A stretch of 64,000 nucleotides of DNA from an uncultured Saprospiraceae bacterium. GTDB taxonomy: Bacteria; Bacteroidota; Bacteroidia; Chitinophagales; Saprospiraceae. Shown piece by piece: positions 27,553 to 37,383 of this stretch. The stretch is from contig CALSOU010000002.1 in the NCBI GenBank assembly GCA_943788055.1, forward strand, positions 124,001 to 188,000. The letters are read 5' to 3'. The notes beneath the pieces are model-generated. The model did not search any database. It was not told the DNA's origin and saw nothing but the letters and a program-made list of their open reading frames with translations. Position numbers and translations under genes: made by a program. The number at the start of each line of letters is the position of its first letter. The stretch's first letter is position 1.

Positions 27553-30288
27553 CTACCTCCCCCTCATCACCACCAATCGCTGATTCATTTGTGCACCGTC
27601 AGCCAATCGAATCTGCATAATATACAAACCTTCACTGAGTGTGGATATATCGATGATGCGGTCTGCATTTGGATATTGCTGTAATACTTGACCATTGATC
27701 GAAACGATTTGTAGATGCTCAATTTGACTAGAGCTTTCTACTAACTCAAAATAAATTTCAGTCGAAGCGGGATTGGGGTATATTCGTATTGATTCCATGT
27801 CTTCCTCCGATAAAGCACTTAGCGTATATTGAACAGAGGATTCACATCCGTCGAAATCGACCACGGTGACAGTCTGCACATTATCTGTGATGTCAATTGA
27901 AATATCATATGGTTCTACACCTCCTGTCACGATGACCTCTTCGTCGACCAAGTTGACATTCATGGTGTCAAGCATACAGCAAATTTCCGTATCTTCATTG
28001 CTTATCGGTGCGCCATTTGGATAATACAGGTCAATGATGGATTGTAGGATTTCGGTACGTTGCTGCCATTCAGCTTCATCGTAGGTCAGTGATTTCTGGT
28101 AGTGCCACCCTACCCCGTAATCGGGATTGTCGGTTGGACCATTTGTGTACAGATTTGGATATACAAAAAGCGCATAATCAACAAAAGCTGCGTTGTCCTC
28201 GGGAATCAGTTCGAAATAATCTTGCAGCCTATTGTAGATCGTGAGCGAAGGTTGCACATTTAATTGGGCTAAGGTATCTTGCACAAAGATGGAATCTTGT
28301 GGTAGGATTCCAAAAACATGGAACAAGGGACGCAGATCTGCTTGTGCAGCAACACACAGTCGGATTATCCGAAGATCTATCTCCTGGTTATTGATACCAT
28401 AATTTATTCCGTTATCAAAGTCGGTAGACTCCTGCTTCCAGAAATTCCTGAGCGGACACCATCCGAGCATATTAACTATTTCAAAATAATGCCCGTAACC
28501 TCGATGCTGATATCGCACCTCATTGGTCGTGGAATTAACAATAATGCGCTCTGTTCCAAAAGTATTGGACACCATCCGATGGGTAGCTGTTTTATCGATG
28601 TCAAAGGTGTTGGGGACAAAACTGTAATTCACTGCCTCATTCAAGTCTACATTTAGTCCATGGTTCATCGCCATGATGTAAGGAAAATTGACAATTGCCT
28701 CGACTTCACCTGGGAACTTGGACATCGCCAAGGCATGACCGGATTCATGAAAATTGGTCTCATCGTCAGGTCCGGGACCGTTCAAGAAGTAAGCAGGGCC
28801 AGGAACATTGGAATAGTTTAGCGGCGTATTCGACATCGGATAACCGATCGAATAGACGTTATGTCGGATGGTTATATCCGCTATCATGTACATATTGTGT
28901 TTGTCGGAAACAATCTCTCTTGCCATAATGGAATTGACACCTTGTAATGCCATGTCCCAGTCTAGCATGGCTTGTTTGAGGTCATATTGACCAGGCAGTA
29001 TGGAATGTTTTGGAATGGAAAACATCACGTTGTCTGTCTCAAAAATAGCCCAGGGTCCAGGCTTGCTTAGTTCTGCGTCAAAGTCCGATGTTTCATAGAA
29101 TGACTTCAGCGAAAAGAAAGGAGACAATACTCCATTGCTTATACTAACCTCTACAATACCATCGTCGGCACCATAGGGAACAAGTATTGAAATAGCTCCT
29201 CCAAACGGATTGAACACCTCTATCGTCGTAGAGTCGATCGGAAACTTTCTCGATATCCTGTCCAATCGCTTAAATATCGGTCTGATGGTGAGATCCCATT
29301 CATGTGAACCCACTCTGACGAAATAGTCTTGTCCGACCAAGCTATCTGGCACAGTAACGCTAGCCACACTTCCAGGTGATAAATATAGTCCAGTAGGTCG
29401 CAGGGCGTGATTGGTTCCATCGCCATTAATATCTAAGTAAGGGTTCATTCCATCTGGATCTGCAAAATTTGCACGTATCAGCACTGAATTACTCACTGAA
29501 GAATCTGCTAGTGGTTCGACATATCCTGGGAAGGTATAGCACGAATTGAATTTCCATGCATTTATGTGCTGCGGATAATCTTTATACACCTCTGGTGTAA
29601 ATACATAGTCGAATATTCCCTGTTGGAGCGCCAACATTGCACGTTCCACTGTAAGGCCGGGAGCTGATGCCGGGTTCTTGGAAAAGCCGTTTGTGGTCGT
29701 AGGAGTCGTAAATAATGCTCCGATCTGCTCATCATAATCTTCGACAACACTTTTACCAAGTAATATCATCAACTCATTCTCGGCAAGACATGCTGGAAAC
29801 TGAACGAATGTATTTTTGACGAGTGTTAGTTCATCCGTATCAAGCGTCATAGTTCCATTGATATGTGCTTGAAGATCATTCAGAGCGTTGAGTGTTATGT
29901 TGCATGCATCCGGACAACTAACAACCTCAATGGCGTATTTTTCTATGTCATCGGCGCCACTAGCAACAAGCATATCATCGATGTAGAGCTCATAGCCGTT
30001 TGGCGCATAAATACCGTCTCCATAAGTATCGTAAATTTCGAAAAAAAAGCAACCATCGGCAAGGACGCAAGTGCTATCAGAATAACTGCTGTTGTTTCCG
30101 TAAACCCCTCCTTGTCCACCTTGTAAAAGGATCGTACCACTCAAATCTGTCAAGGTCCAAGATGTCTCGTTACCCCAATTATCGGTTGCAATGTCTACGC
30201 GCACTTCGACTTCATCAGAAGCACATTGAGCAAAATTGTAGTTAACGAATAGTATTACCAAGAAACTGATTATGAATATTCTTCTCAT
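27553..30288 (-). CDS. Secreted M60-like metallopeptidase with T9SS sorting domain
   Basis: A 911-residue exported protein. A signal peptide ends near residue 20 (NYNFAQC). A beta-rich N-terminal domain (about 25-125) is followed by the M60/enhancin-like region: the TGLYLSPGSVASVTVPDSLVG carbohydrate-binding-like part and the zinc motif HESGHALAM (H514, E515, H518). The last about 75 residues (IRIYPNPASTEIYFEL...GLYIMQIRL) form a type A T9SS C-terminal sorting domain, so it is exported across the outer membrane. M60 relatives cleave mucin-type O-glycoproteins. It is read on the same strand as the SASA-type protein 220 bp upstream. About 250 bp beyond its 3' end hold no gene, only AT-rich sequence. 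Confidence 0.85.
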   Translation of the reverse strand: MRRIFIISFLVILFVNYNFAQCASDEVEVRVDIATDNWGNETSWTLTDLSGTILLQGGQGGVYGNNSSYSDSTCVLADGCFFFEIYDTYGDGIYAPNGYELYIDDMLVASGADDIEKYAIEVVSCPDACNITLNALNDLQAHINGTMTLDTDELTLVKNTFVQFPACLAENELMILLGKSVVEDYDEQIGALFTTPTTTNGFSKNPASAPGLTVERAMLALQQGIFDYVFTPEVYKDYPQHINAWKFNSCYTFPGYVEPLADSSVSNSVLIRANFADPDGMNPYLDINGDGTNHALRPTGLYLSPGSVASVTVPDSLVGQDYFVRVGSHEWDLTIRPIFKRLDRISRKFPIDSTTIEVFNPFGGAISILVPYGADDGIVEVSISNGVLSPFFSLKSFYETSDFDAELSKPGPWAIFETDNVMFSIPKHSILPGQYDLKQAMLDWDMALQGVNSIMAREIVSDKHNMYMIADITIRHNVYSIGYPMSNTPLNYSNVPGPAYFLNGPGPDDETNFHESGHALAMSKFPGEVEAIVNFPYIMAMNHGLNVDLNEAVNYSFVPNTFDIDKTATHRMVSNTFGTERIIVNSTTNEVRYQHRGYGHYFEIVNMLGWCPLRNFWKQESTDFDNGINYGINNQEIDLRIIRLCVAAQADLRPLFHVFGILPQDSIFVQDTLAQLNVQPSLTIYNRLQDYFELIPEDNAAFVDYALFVYPNLYTNGPTDNPDYGVGWHYQKSLTYDEAEWQQRTEILQSIIDLYYPNGAPISNEDTEICCMLDTMNVNLVDEEVIVTGGVEPYDISIDITDNVQTVTVVDFDGCESSVQYTLSALSEEDMESIRIYPNPASTEIYFELVESSSQIEHLQIVSINGQVLQQYPNADRIIDISTLSEGLYIMQIRLADGAQMNQRLVVMRGR

Positions 30289-30508
30289 TCTATTTTTTTA
30301 GGTGTTGAGCTATGAGATTTATGGTTACATAAAACAAGGACACAAATGCAATTATCTAGAATTTCATTGTTTATGAGAACTCTTACATACGAAGTTAGAG
30401 GTCAACAATCGAACAAAGTACAAATTTTCCTTAAATGTAAAATAACAAAAATATTGAAAACTACCTTAGACTTTCTACATGATCTGTGCTAGCATGTATC
30501 CGTATTAT

Positions 30509-33500
30509 CTATCTCAAGATCATCAGCTTTTCAATGACTTTGTCGCTCGTCTTAAGATCTTTAATCTCGATCAGATACATCCCAGCCTGTAAAGCGCTAA
30601 CATCGAGTTGAGTACCTCGAACTTCTTGCACGACTAACCTACCTTCAAGATCATATAGTGTAAGCGCACACTCTATATCACCGTCAAAGGCAATACTTAC
30701 ATTATTCACGGCTGGATTGGGGTAGATAACGAATTTCGTCTCACCGATCTCATGGATGGCAGATGTTACTAAATCCATACCATCACAATCTTCATCAATG
30801 CCATTGTTGGGAATTTCGACGGCATCAGGATTGATGTCGGCATTTTCATCGTCACAGTCTTCAGCTAAACCAAAGCCATCTTGATCCAAGTCATCATCCA
30901 ATGTCTCAGCATTACAATCGTCATCGATACCATTGTATGGCACTTCTGGCTGCGCAGGATTAATGTCTGGATTCGAATCATCGCAATCTGCGAAATCCGG
31001 AAACCCGTCTTCATCAAGGTCAATTGCATTTGGGTCATAGAACCCAAAATCAACCGTATTATTACCTCCAGCATCAAAATCAAAAATACAATCCTCGGGA
31101 TCTCCGTCATTCAGTGGTTCTCCATCCGTAGTCAAAGTCACTATTCCTGAAAATATATCGCTAAATGCACTACCAGAGCCATTGTTATCTAAGTCCACGT
31201 CATTGTCGGCATTTTCTTCATATACATCCGATGAAACGAAACCCTCTAAAGGTTCTCCTACATCCCAATTATTCACCTGCCAAACGAATACCACATAGTT
31301 GCCAGGTTCTAATCCTTCAAAACGATAGTACCCATCCGCATCCGTCACTTGCACTCCTCCGAAACCTTGCCAATCCGGAATATCATCAGCATCAGAATCT
31401 GCCCAGATGAGCACCGAAACACCTGGAATCCCTGGTTCAAAAGAGTCATTAATTCCGTTCTTATTGAAATCATTCCAAACTCGATTTCCAATCGAAACCA
31501 ATTCGCTTGGAATAAGATTTTCACCGCAATCTGCATAACAAAATGCTTTGGCATTAATCGCTGAAATCATTTCTTCTCCCAAGGTCTTACCTATATTCAG
31601 ATAAGTCTCTGCATTATTGTTGAAATGGTGTACAGCTGCTTGTGGTGACTCATCTTCCTCCTTGAAGTACGGTTTGGTATCTACAAAGCCAAGTCTTCCT
31701 CCGTAAGTTTCATCGTTGCAACCTACCTGTTCCTGTGCTACAGATACAATTTCTTGCATATCGTTGACCCACCCATCACTACTTGCTGTATAGCCTCCAT
31801 GTCCTGAACTTGCAATCACAATTGGCAGATCTGGATTTCCTAAGTCCGCTCTCACATCATTCACAAGATGGATCAAATTACTTTCATAGTTGTCGAGAAA
31901 ATCCTGGCTTGCTCCATCATTCCAACCTTGAAACCAAGCAAATCCTGAAATTTCATAGTCTTCCTCTACAATTACAGGAAATTCTGAGGATAGATTACTT
32001 GTTACCTGATTCACTGTTTCGATCATAGCCGTATAATACGGTCCTGTATCTCCACTTGCTGAAGGTGGTCTAAAATCTTCCGCAAGGCTTTTGCCACCCC
32101 ATGCAGTTTTGATGATTAAGACTGGATCATCGTAATAGGCGTCGAGCTGATGCGCAAACATAAGTTCAGGTCCTATCAGATTTGAATTAGCTCCCTGCCC
32201 TACTGTCGCATTGGTTCTTATAGTATCACTGTCGGATCTTGGAAAATAAACATAGGTATTTTCAAGACTTTTCCAATTGTCAACTTCTCCAATTGTAGAC
32301 CATTTTCCATCTGCATCTTTGTTCATTACATCTGTCAAACTTCCAGGATCATTTTCGGGATCTGTTATACTTCCGTAACCTTGCATATTTGACTGTCCAG
32401 CTAGCACAAAAACACGCAATTTGCTGTTAGATTTTTCCTGTCGAGTGACAATCGGCACATATCCCACTTCCATACCAGCAGGCGGTGTTACAATGATCTC
32501 AGGATCTAGTGTTGCCAACTCTCCCACCTCAGGATCTGCCGCGTATTGATCCGTATGACTCCAGTTGGAATGAATCAATTCAACACGCTCTTGCATCTTT
32601 TCAAGCATCTCAGCAGGAAGGTTCGCATGCACAATTGACGGTTGATCAATAAATCGATACCAATAATAGGTTAGAGTACTTCCATCACCCAAATCTGCTG
32701 TAAATGGGCCAGCTGAGGGTCCAGGACTCTTCCACGGACCATCCGGATCTTGCCAAGCACAATCATCTTCCATCGGTGTCAGATATGGAATCTCACTCCT
32801 TGGAACTGTAGGAACTGGTGTAGGCGCCAAATTTGAAGAAGCCGGTACATCGATTTCTGCTATAGGTTTCCATTTATCGTCTTCTAGTTTGTAGTACTCA
32901 GGAAGAAGGACATTTTTCTCTGTTTTGTTAACCACATTCAAGTCAAATGAATAACCCATCGTATTTGAATTCATTTGAGTAGGATTCATGAAGGCTAAAT
33001 CGATATCATGATTGTAGCCATCAGGTCCCGAAGATGTTATTTCTCCGACCATCGAACCGCCATTATTCTTGAATGGTACTGCAATTGTTCCATCCACTTT
33101 AAAACTTGGATCGACAACCTGCCCTCCATTAAACCAAGACACCATATCGTCCCACAAGGCATTTTGGGAATAAACAGAAATACCATGCATCGCAATACCA
33201 TTGTCTTCTCCACTGATCGGGAATTGCATAGCGAGTGTCTTAGCGTAGGTGTCATCGCTATCGTCTTTCGAAATAATAGCAGGGGTCGTCGCATGTTCAA
33301 GTCCAAAACCAACGTTCGGTTCAGAAGGTCTACTATCGAGGAATAAACCTTCCAAGGAAGTATCTTCAAGAACGGGTTCTGTCCAAAAAGTCGGCATAAA
33401 GAATGTAGCTGGACCTTTGAAATTTGTACTATTCAACATCAATGTCCAACATTGATTACCCGTTTCGATATCGACTCCTGCTGTTTGTTCAAGTGGATCT

Positions 33501-34069
33501 GTGATAGGTAGTGGTGTGTAACCATAACCCAACAGTTCGCCATTGAGACATTGAGCAACATTCAGTCCATCCGGTGCCCATAGCAATCGATTGGACAATT
33601 GCGCAACGCCATATTTTCCGCCGGGAGTACTCCAATCGCGTTGACCATTCGGTAAATTATTACTTCGACCTGCCCCTGTTCCATTGGCCCAAGCAAAAAA
33701 GTTATGTGAAACACCTCCCATGATAAATTTGGGTGTGTCTTTGCCAAATCGAGTATCTCCCCACCAACCGAGACCACCTTCTATCGTCGTATAGAATTGA
33801 TCTGGTTCGTTCCCTGTTTTTTGTGTAGTCATCCAGCAACCTGCTAGCCCCATCTGATAATTGGAAGCACCCGGATAAGGACTATACGTTGGCCAAGCTG
33901 CGCTGTATAGCGTGTAGCCAGCACCAAAGGACTTATCACTAACATCCTCCGTTGCAATCCAAGTAAATCCGCTTCGATTCGCATTGGTAATTTGGGCTTG
34001 CGTGCTTATTGAAAAGCTACATAAGATGAAAGAAAATAGAATGAACTTTAAATGGCTATGCATAGACAT
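30509..34069 (-). CDS. Multidomain secreted protein with SASA-type acetylesterase domain and T9SS tail
   Basis: A 1186-residue exported protein (signal peptide to about residue 25, ISTQAQ). Residues 30-500 are a domain I do not recognise, rich in Trp and Gly. From about 550 there is a sialate-O-acetylesterase-like (SASA/DUF303) domain with the nucleophile in VLAGQSNMQGYG (S560) and the later FAWFQGWND block. An SdrD B-like domain (about 890-1010, GNRVWNDFNKNGI...GYYRFEGLEPGNY) follows, then two MopE-type Asp-rich Ca2+-binding repeats (DxDQDGFGxxxDCDDxNxxINP), then a T9SS sorting domain (FVIYPNPAVNNVSIAF). It should remove O-acetyl groups from polysaccharide or sialic acid outside the cell. 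Substrate is inferred. Confidence 0.82.
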   Translation of the reverse strand: MSMHSHLKFILFSFILCSFSISTQAQITNANRSGFTWIATEDVSDKSFGAGYTLYSAAWPTYSPYPGASNYQMGLAGCWMTTQKTGNEPDQFYTTIEGGLGWWGDTRFGKDTPKFIMGGVSHNFFAWANGTGAGRSNNLPNGQRDWSTPGGKYGVAQLSNRLLWAPDGLNVAQCLNGELLGYGYTPLPITDPLEQTAGVDIETGNQCWTLMLNSTNFKGPATFFMPTFWTEPVLEDTSLEGLFLDSRPSEPNVGFGLEHATTPAIISKDDSDDTYAKTLAMQFPISGEDNGIAMHGISVYSQNALWDDMVSWFNGGQVVDPSFKVDGTIAVPFKNNGGSMVGEITSSGPDGYNHDIDLAFMNPTQMNSNTMGYSFDLNVVNKTEKNVLLPEYYKLEDDKWKPIAEIDVPASSNLAPTPVPTVPRSEIPYLTPMEDDCAWQDPDGPWKSPGPSAGPFTADLGDGSTLTYYWYRFIDQPSIVHANLPAEMLEKMQERVELIHSNWSHTDQYAADPEVGELATLDPEIIVTPPAGMEVGYVPIVTRQEKSNSKLRVFVLAGQSNMQGYGSITDPENDPGSLTDVMNKDADGKWSTIGEVDNWKSLENTYVYFPRSDSDTIRTNATVGQGANSNLIGPELMFAHQLDAYYDDPVLIIKTAWGGKSLAEDFRPPSASGDTGPYYTAMIETVNQVTSNLSSEFPVIVEEDYEISGFAWFQGWNDGASQDFLDNYESNLIHLVNDVRADLGNPDLPIVIASSGHGGYTASSDGWVNDMQEIVSVAQEQVGCNDETYGGRLGFVDTKPYFKEEDESPQAAVHHFNNNAETYLNIGKTLGEEMISAINAKAFCYADCGENLIPSELVSIGNRVWNDFNKNGINDSFEPGIPGVSVLIWADSDADDIPDWQGFGGVQVTDADGYYRFEGLEPGNYVVFVWQVNNWDVGEPLEGFVSSDVYEENADNDVDLDNNGSGSAFSDIFSGIVTLTTDGEPLNDGDPEDCIFDFDAGGNNTVDFGFYDPNAIDLDEDGFPDFADCDDSNPDINPAQPEVPYNGIDDDCNAETLDDDLDQDGFGLAEDCDDENADINPDAVEIPNNGIDEDCDGMDLVTSAIHEIGETKFVIYPNPAVNNVSIAFDGDIECALTLYDLEGRLVVQEVRGTQLDVSALQAGMYLIEIKDLKTSDKVIEKLMILR

Positions 34070-34262
34070 ATGATTGATTGAAAAGACTCGCTAAAAGTGG
34101 AAAACAGAACTAACAGCAAGGTACGACAAAACGACTAGCTGGTCAAGCTGTTCTTTCATTTTTTTGATTGCCATATATACTTGTGACAAAACAAAAGTCA
34201 ATATCAACAAGAATCGATCTTAGCTGGCAGCAAAAACCTTAGGCTACCCCTTTATTTCTTTC

Positions 34263-34886
34263 TCAATATTTAAGAGTAATCACTTCGGAATCGCCTTTTG
34301 ACTTCACGTTTACGATAAAGAGATTATCGTAGGCATTTTCTGGTAGATTGGGATAATCGGAAGTACCGGTTAAAACATTCAAGAAATTGGGCGTGGTATT
34401 GCTATGGCCTACAATAAGGACCTTTCCACCATTGACATTTTCCAAAATATCGTTGGTAACTGCCTGTTGATCGAAGCCTCCGTAATTGGTGATCTCCAAG
34501 CCTTGATTATCGGCCGTTGGTTGAGCGGTATCCATGGTTCGATTGTAATTGGTACTATACACGCGATCAATATCAAGCTCTGAAAGAATTCCAGCTAGTT
34601 TTTCAGCACGTTCCATGCCTTCTGCACTTAATACCGGATCACTTCCTTCGCCTGTCGTTTCAGCATGTCTAACTAAAATGAAATTGGTAATGCTTGCCTC
34701 CTCTTCAATAAATATTGTATCCGTTGTTGATATGATGATCGTGTCCGTATTGACGACAACAAGGGTATCATTTACGGTAATATATTCTGTTTCAATAATC
34801 GTTTCGGGCTCGCAACTTGAGAAAAGTCCGAAGAATACCGCAGCAAAAGTGAAGGTAACAATGCTGAATAAGAGTTTATTTTTCAT
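34263..34886 (-). CDS. Histidine phosphatase family lipoprotein
   Basis: A 207-residue lipoprotein: signal peptide with the lipobox LFSSC (C25), a Thr/Ile-rich linker of alternating 'TDTIxI' repeats (about 30-63), then a phosphoglycerate-mutase-like domain with the catalytic LVRHAET (R73, H74) and the second His in IVGHSNTTPN. Members hydrolyse phosphate esters, here in the periplasm. It is shorter than classical phytases. It is followed downstream by the duplicated TonB-receptor fragment. Confidence 0.88.
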   Translation of the reverse strand: MKNKLLFSIVTFTFAAVFFGLFSSCEPETIIETEYITVNDTLVVVNTDTIIISTTDTIFIEEEASITNFILVRHAETTGEGSDPVLSAEGMERAEKLAGILSELDIDRVYSTNYNRTMDTAQPTADNQGLEITNYGGFDQQAVTNDILENVNGGKVLIVGHSNTTPNFLNVLTGTSDYPNLPENAYDNLFIVNVKSKGDSEVITLKY

Positions 34887-35022
34887 TTGTTTAGTTTAAA
34901 GCAACGTTCTAGGGTAAATGCAGATTCAATATCCAAGTTAGGATAGCTAAATATACAACTAAGCTAGGTAGATTGGGAAATAAAAGGGAGTGTACGCCAA
35001 TAAGGGTATGAAAATAATGGGG

Positions 35023-35178
35023 GGAATGTGGATTTAATTCAAATTTGCATGCTCAATCGGCCAATCATTTTGAAATGGGTCTAAAAGGCTACTTGAAGCA
35101 ACAGTCTAGCTTTCAAGTTTCGCTATTTTCGATCGCCTAGAGGGACGAACTATTGCCTTATGAAATTGAGAAATTTGT
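35023..35178 (+). repeat. Partial duplication of the TonB receptor gene (about 155 bp)
   Basis: This stretch is nearly identical to 39550-39705 inside the receptor gene, in the same orientation. I count five substitutions and one inserted T. One change turns TCG into TAG (CGCCTAGAGG for CGCCTCGAGG), so it is non-coding. Similarity begins at GGAA(T)GTGGATTTAAT and ends at AATTTGTG. It is a recent copy with no start, stop or domain of its own. Confidence 0.9.
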
Positions 35179-35188
35179 GAACGGTTTG

Positions 35189-35220
35189 TGTTGTTTTTTA
35201 TTGTGCCTAACGTTCTGGTT
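35189..35220 (+). repeat. Left flanking repeat of the esterase unit
   Basis: The sequence around ATTGTGCCTAACGTTCTGG closely matches 37384-37418 (ATTGTGCATAACGTTCCGT) in direct orientation, including the following TTAAA. The copies flank the two esterase genes. GCCTAAC satisfies RYYYAAC, half of an integron attC core, but no full site is present. Confidence 0.55.
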
Positions 35221-35260
35221 AAACTGCGTTTTAATGCAGTTTAGGTTTTACTATGCACTT

Positions 35261-36394
35261 TTATTTTGTTTTTATCAACCCTATGGATTGATTTTCAATA
35301 TTCAAAATATAAACATTAGGAGCTAATGAAGACAAATCGATTGTATTAATTTGAGAATTCAATTTACCACTCTTTACTAATTCTCCAATAACATTGTATA
35401 TCGAAAAATCATTGGATTGTGCAGATTTTACTTCAATCGTAAGCACCTGATTAAAAGGATTTGGAAACACCTTATAATTGTCAGTCTGTCCATTATTTTC
35501 GTTGATAGATGTAGTTATACATCCAATTAATCCGTTGATGTCATAACGTGAAACAAATTGCCAAATCTCTATATTCGCATCAATCGTCATATTTCCAAAA
35601 CTTCCAGGCCAATCATGTCCTCCTCCTATCACTTTTAATTCCTCCACGTAGGCACAACCTGATGCAGTGGACCAAGTATATCGTTCAACACTTGGACTTA
35701 CAGTACTCATGGTAGCAGTTGTGTCACAATTGTTATGCGTTGCCCAATACATATGTGTTGCTGCTGCGGAGATATAATATTCTATACCGCCAAATACGAT
35801 TCCAATGTATGGAGAAACCAAGTCATCCGTACCAAGAATTGTAAGAACTCCAGTGGGATGCACCGGAGAGCAAAAACTATTTGGATTGGCTTGCATGGTT
35901 CTGGCTACTGGAGCTATAGCTGCAATTCTGTTATTGAGCTTACATCCAAGTTCAAAGGTCATATCTCCTCCTAAGGAATAGCCACAAGCATATATTCTGT
36001 TCTGGTCTATTTGATAATTACTAGCAATCGTATCTATCAATGAACTAAAAAAGGGCACATCATCAAAAGTACCTGGGACTTTAGGAATCCAGTTAAAAGA
36101 GTTTCCGTCACTTGGGTCAGGACGTGCTTGGGGATAAACTAGAATAATTTCAGCAGTATCGGCAATAGGTCTCATGTCGGAAGCTGCTTGCCAAGCGGAA
36201 TTTGTACCACCTCCTCCATGTAAATTAAATAGTAAAGGAAAATTTGTAGTTCCATCATAACTCGCAGGAACGTAAATACTATATTCTCTTGTTAAGCTGT
36301 TATGCTGTACGGTTTCGCTCATGTATCCTTGAGCGTAGCCTGCATTAATAAAAGCAGTGAATGCTATTAATGACAGAATTTTTTTTGTTGTCAT
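35261..36394 (-). CDS. Secreted PHB-depolymerase/feruloyl-esterase-type hydrolase with T9SS domain
   Basis: A 377-residue exported esterase. Signal peptide to about residue 21 (NAGYAQ). The esterase PHB-depolymerase (LpqC) fold shows REYSIYVPASYDG, NLHGGGGTNSAW (oxyanion), the nucleophile elbow ACGYSLGGD, the acid region LGTDDLVSPY and the catalytic His in GGGHDWPG. After FVSRYDINGLIGC comes a T9SS sorting domain (YKVFPNPFNQVLTIEV to the end). It should cut ester bonds in polymers outside the cell, such as polyhydroxyalkanoate or feruloylated glycans. It is a paralogue of the next gene upstream, 68 bp away, and the pair is flanked by direct repeats. Confidence 0.85.
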   Translation of the reverse strand: MTTKKILSLIAFTAFINAGYAQGYMSETVQHNSLTREYSIYVPASYDGTTNFPLLFNLHGGGGTNSAWQAASDMRPIADTAEIILVYPQARPDPSDGNSFNWIPKVPGTFDDVPFFSSLIDTIASNYQIDQNRIYACGYSLGGDMTFELGCKLNNRIAAIAPVARTMQANPNSFCSPVHPTGVLTILGTDDLVSPYIGIVFGGIEYYISAAATHMYWATHNNCDTTATMSTVSPSVERYTWSTASGCAYVEELKVIGGGHDWPGSFGNMTIDANIEIWQFVSRYDINGLIGCITTSINENNGQTDNYKVFPNPFNQVLTIEVKSAQSNDFSIYNVIGELVKSGKLNSQINTIDLSSLAPNVYILNIENQSIGLIKTK

Positions 36395-36462
36395 AATTAT
36401 CTTTTTTATGGTTTTACAATAATCTATACCATTTGAAGCACGGGTTACCCTACTTTTATTCT

Positions 36463-37350
36463 TTATCTCAATCCATTTATGTCATAACGTGATACAAAAT
36501 TCCAAACCAATTCAGAAGCATTTTGACCTTGAAAGGTTGAATTAAACCAAACGTGGTCTCCTCCGATATATTTGTAATGTTCAACGGAAACTAAGCTTTC
36601 TCCTTGGTCATATACATAATGTTCAATTGTCATTCCTCCGCTATTGTCGTCGGTTACAGTTGGGTTTGTAGTCGTGTTATTGAAATTCATCCAATGGTCC
36701 AATGTACTTTGCGCAGAGTTCCAGCCACTTCCACCATTATAGGGCAGAACACCATCAGAGGTTCCGTGAAGATGAACTACTGGCATTGGATGACTTGTTG
36801 GTCCAATACAATCTAACATAACACCTGAAACAGAGGCTACCGCAGCAATTAAATCACTTTTATAGTTCGCAAGTCCATATGCCATCATACCACCGTTTGA
36901 GTATCCAGCAGCATAAATTCTTTCCATATCAATGTTATATTGCGATGAAATCTCATTTATCATTAATTCAACAAAACCAAAATCATCAGCATCACTTTTA
37001 TTGTCTCCACCATTTGGACAAGCATTCCAATGAGGTGAACCATCCAAACAGCCACCTTGAGGATAGACTAAGATAAAAGTATCAGCTTCTGCCAATGAGC
37101 GCATATCTGCTTCTTGCATGTAATCACTTGCGCTACCACCAAACCCATGAAAATTAAACATTAAAGGAACAGCAGATGTCCCGTCATATGAGTTAGGTAT
37201 ATACAATACATACTCTCTATTGATACCGTCATACACTAAGGTCTGTGCATAAGTATTTGAATAGCAACTCTCCGAATTATTTTTATCATCTTTTTTACAG
37301 CTAGTCAGGGTTGTTAATAGAATGGCAAAAAATAAAATTGATTTTTTCAT
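36463..37350 (-). CDS. PHB-depolymerase-type esterase lipoprotein
   Basis: A 295-residue lipoprotein paralogous to the esterase just downstream. The lipobox is LTTLTSC (C18). Shared blocks are INREYVLYIPNSYDG, NFHGFGGSASDYM (oxyanion), the nucleophile AAGYSNGGMM, HGTSDGVLPY (acid) and GGDHVWFN (His). It ends in the same FVSRYDINGL that joins esterase and sorting domain in the other copy, but lacks the T9SS tail, so one is membrane-anchored and the other released or cell-surface attached. They are probably co-transcribed. Substrate unknown. Confidence 0.85.
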   Translation of the reverse strand: MKKSILFFAILLTTLTSCKKDDKNNSESCYSNTYAQTLVYDGINREYVLYIPNSYDGTSAVPLMFNFHGFGGSASDYMQEADMRSLAEADTFILVYPQGGCLDGSPHWNACPNGGDNKSDADDFGFVELMINEISSQYNIDMERIYAAGYSNGGMMAYGLANYKSDLIAAVASVSGVMLDCIGPTSHPMPVVHLHGTSDGVLPYNGGSGWNSAQSTLDHWMNFNNTTTNPTVTDDNSGGMTIEHYVYDQGESLVSVEHYKYIGGDHVWFNSTFQGQNASELVWNFVSRYDINGLR

Positions 37351-37383
37351 TATACTTTCTTTTTTTAGTATTTATCATGGTCT

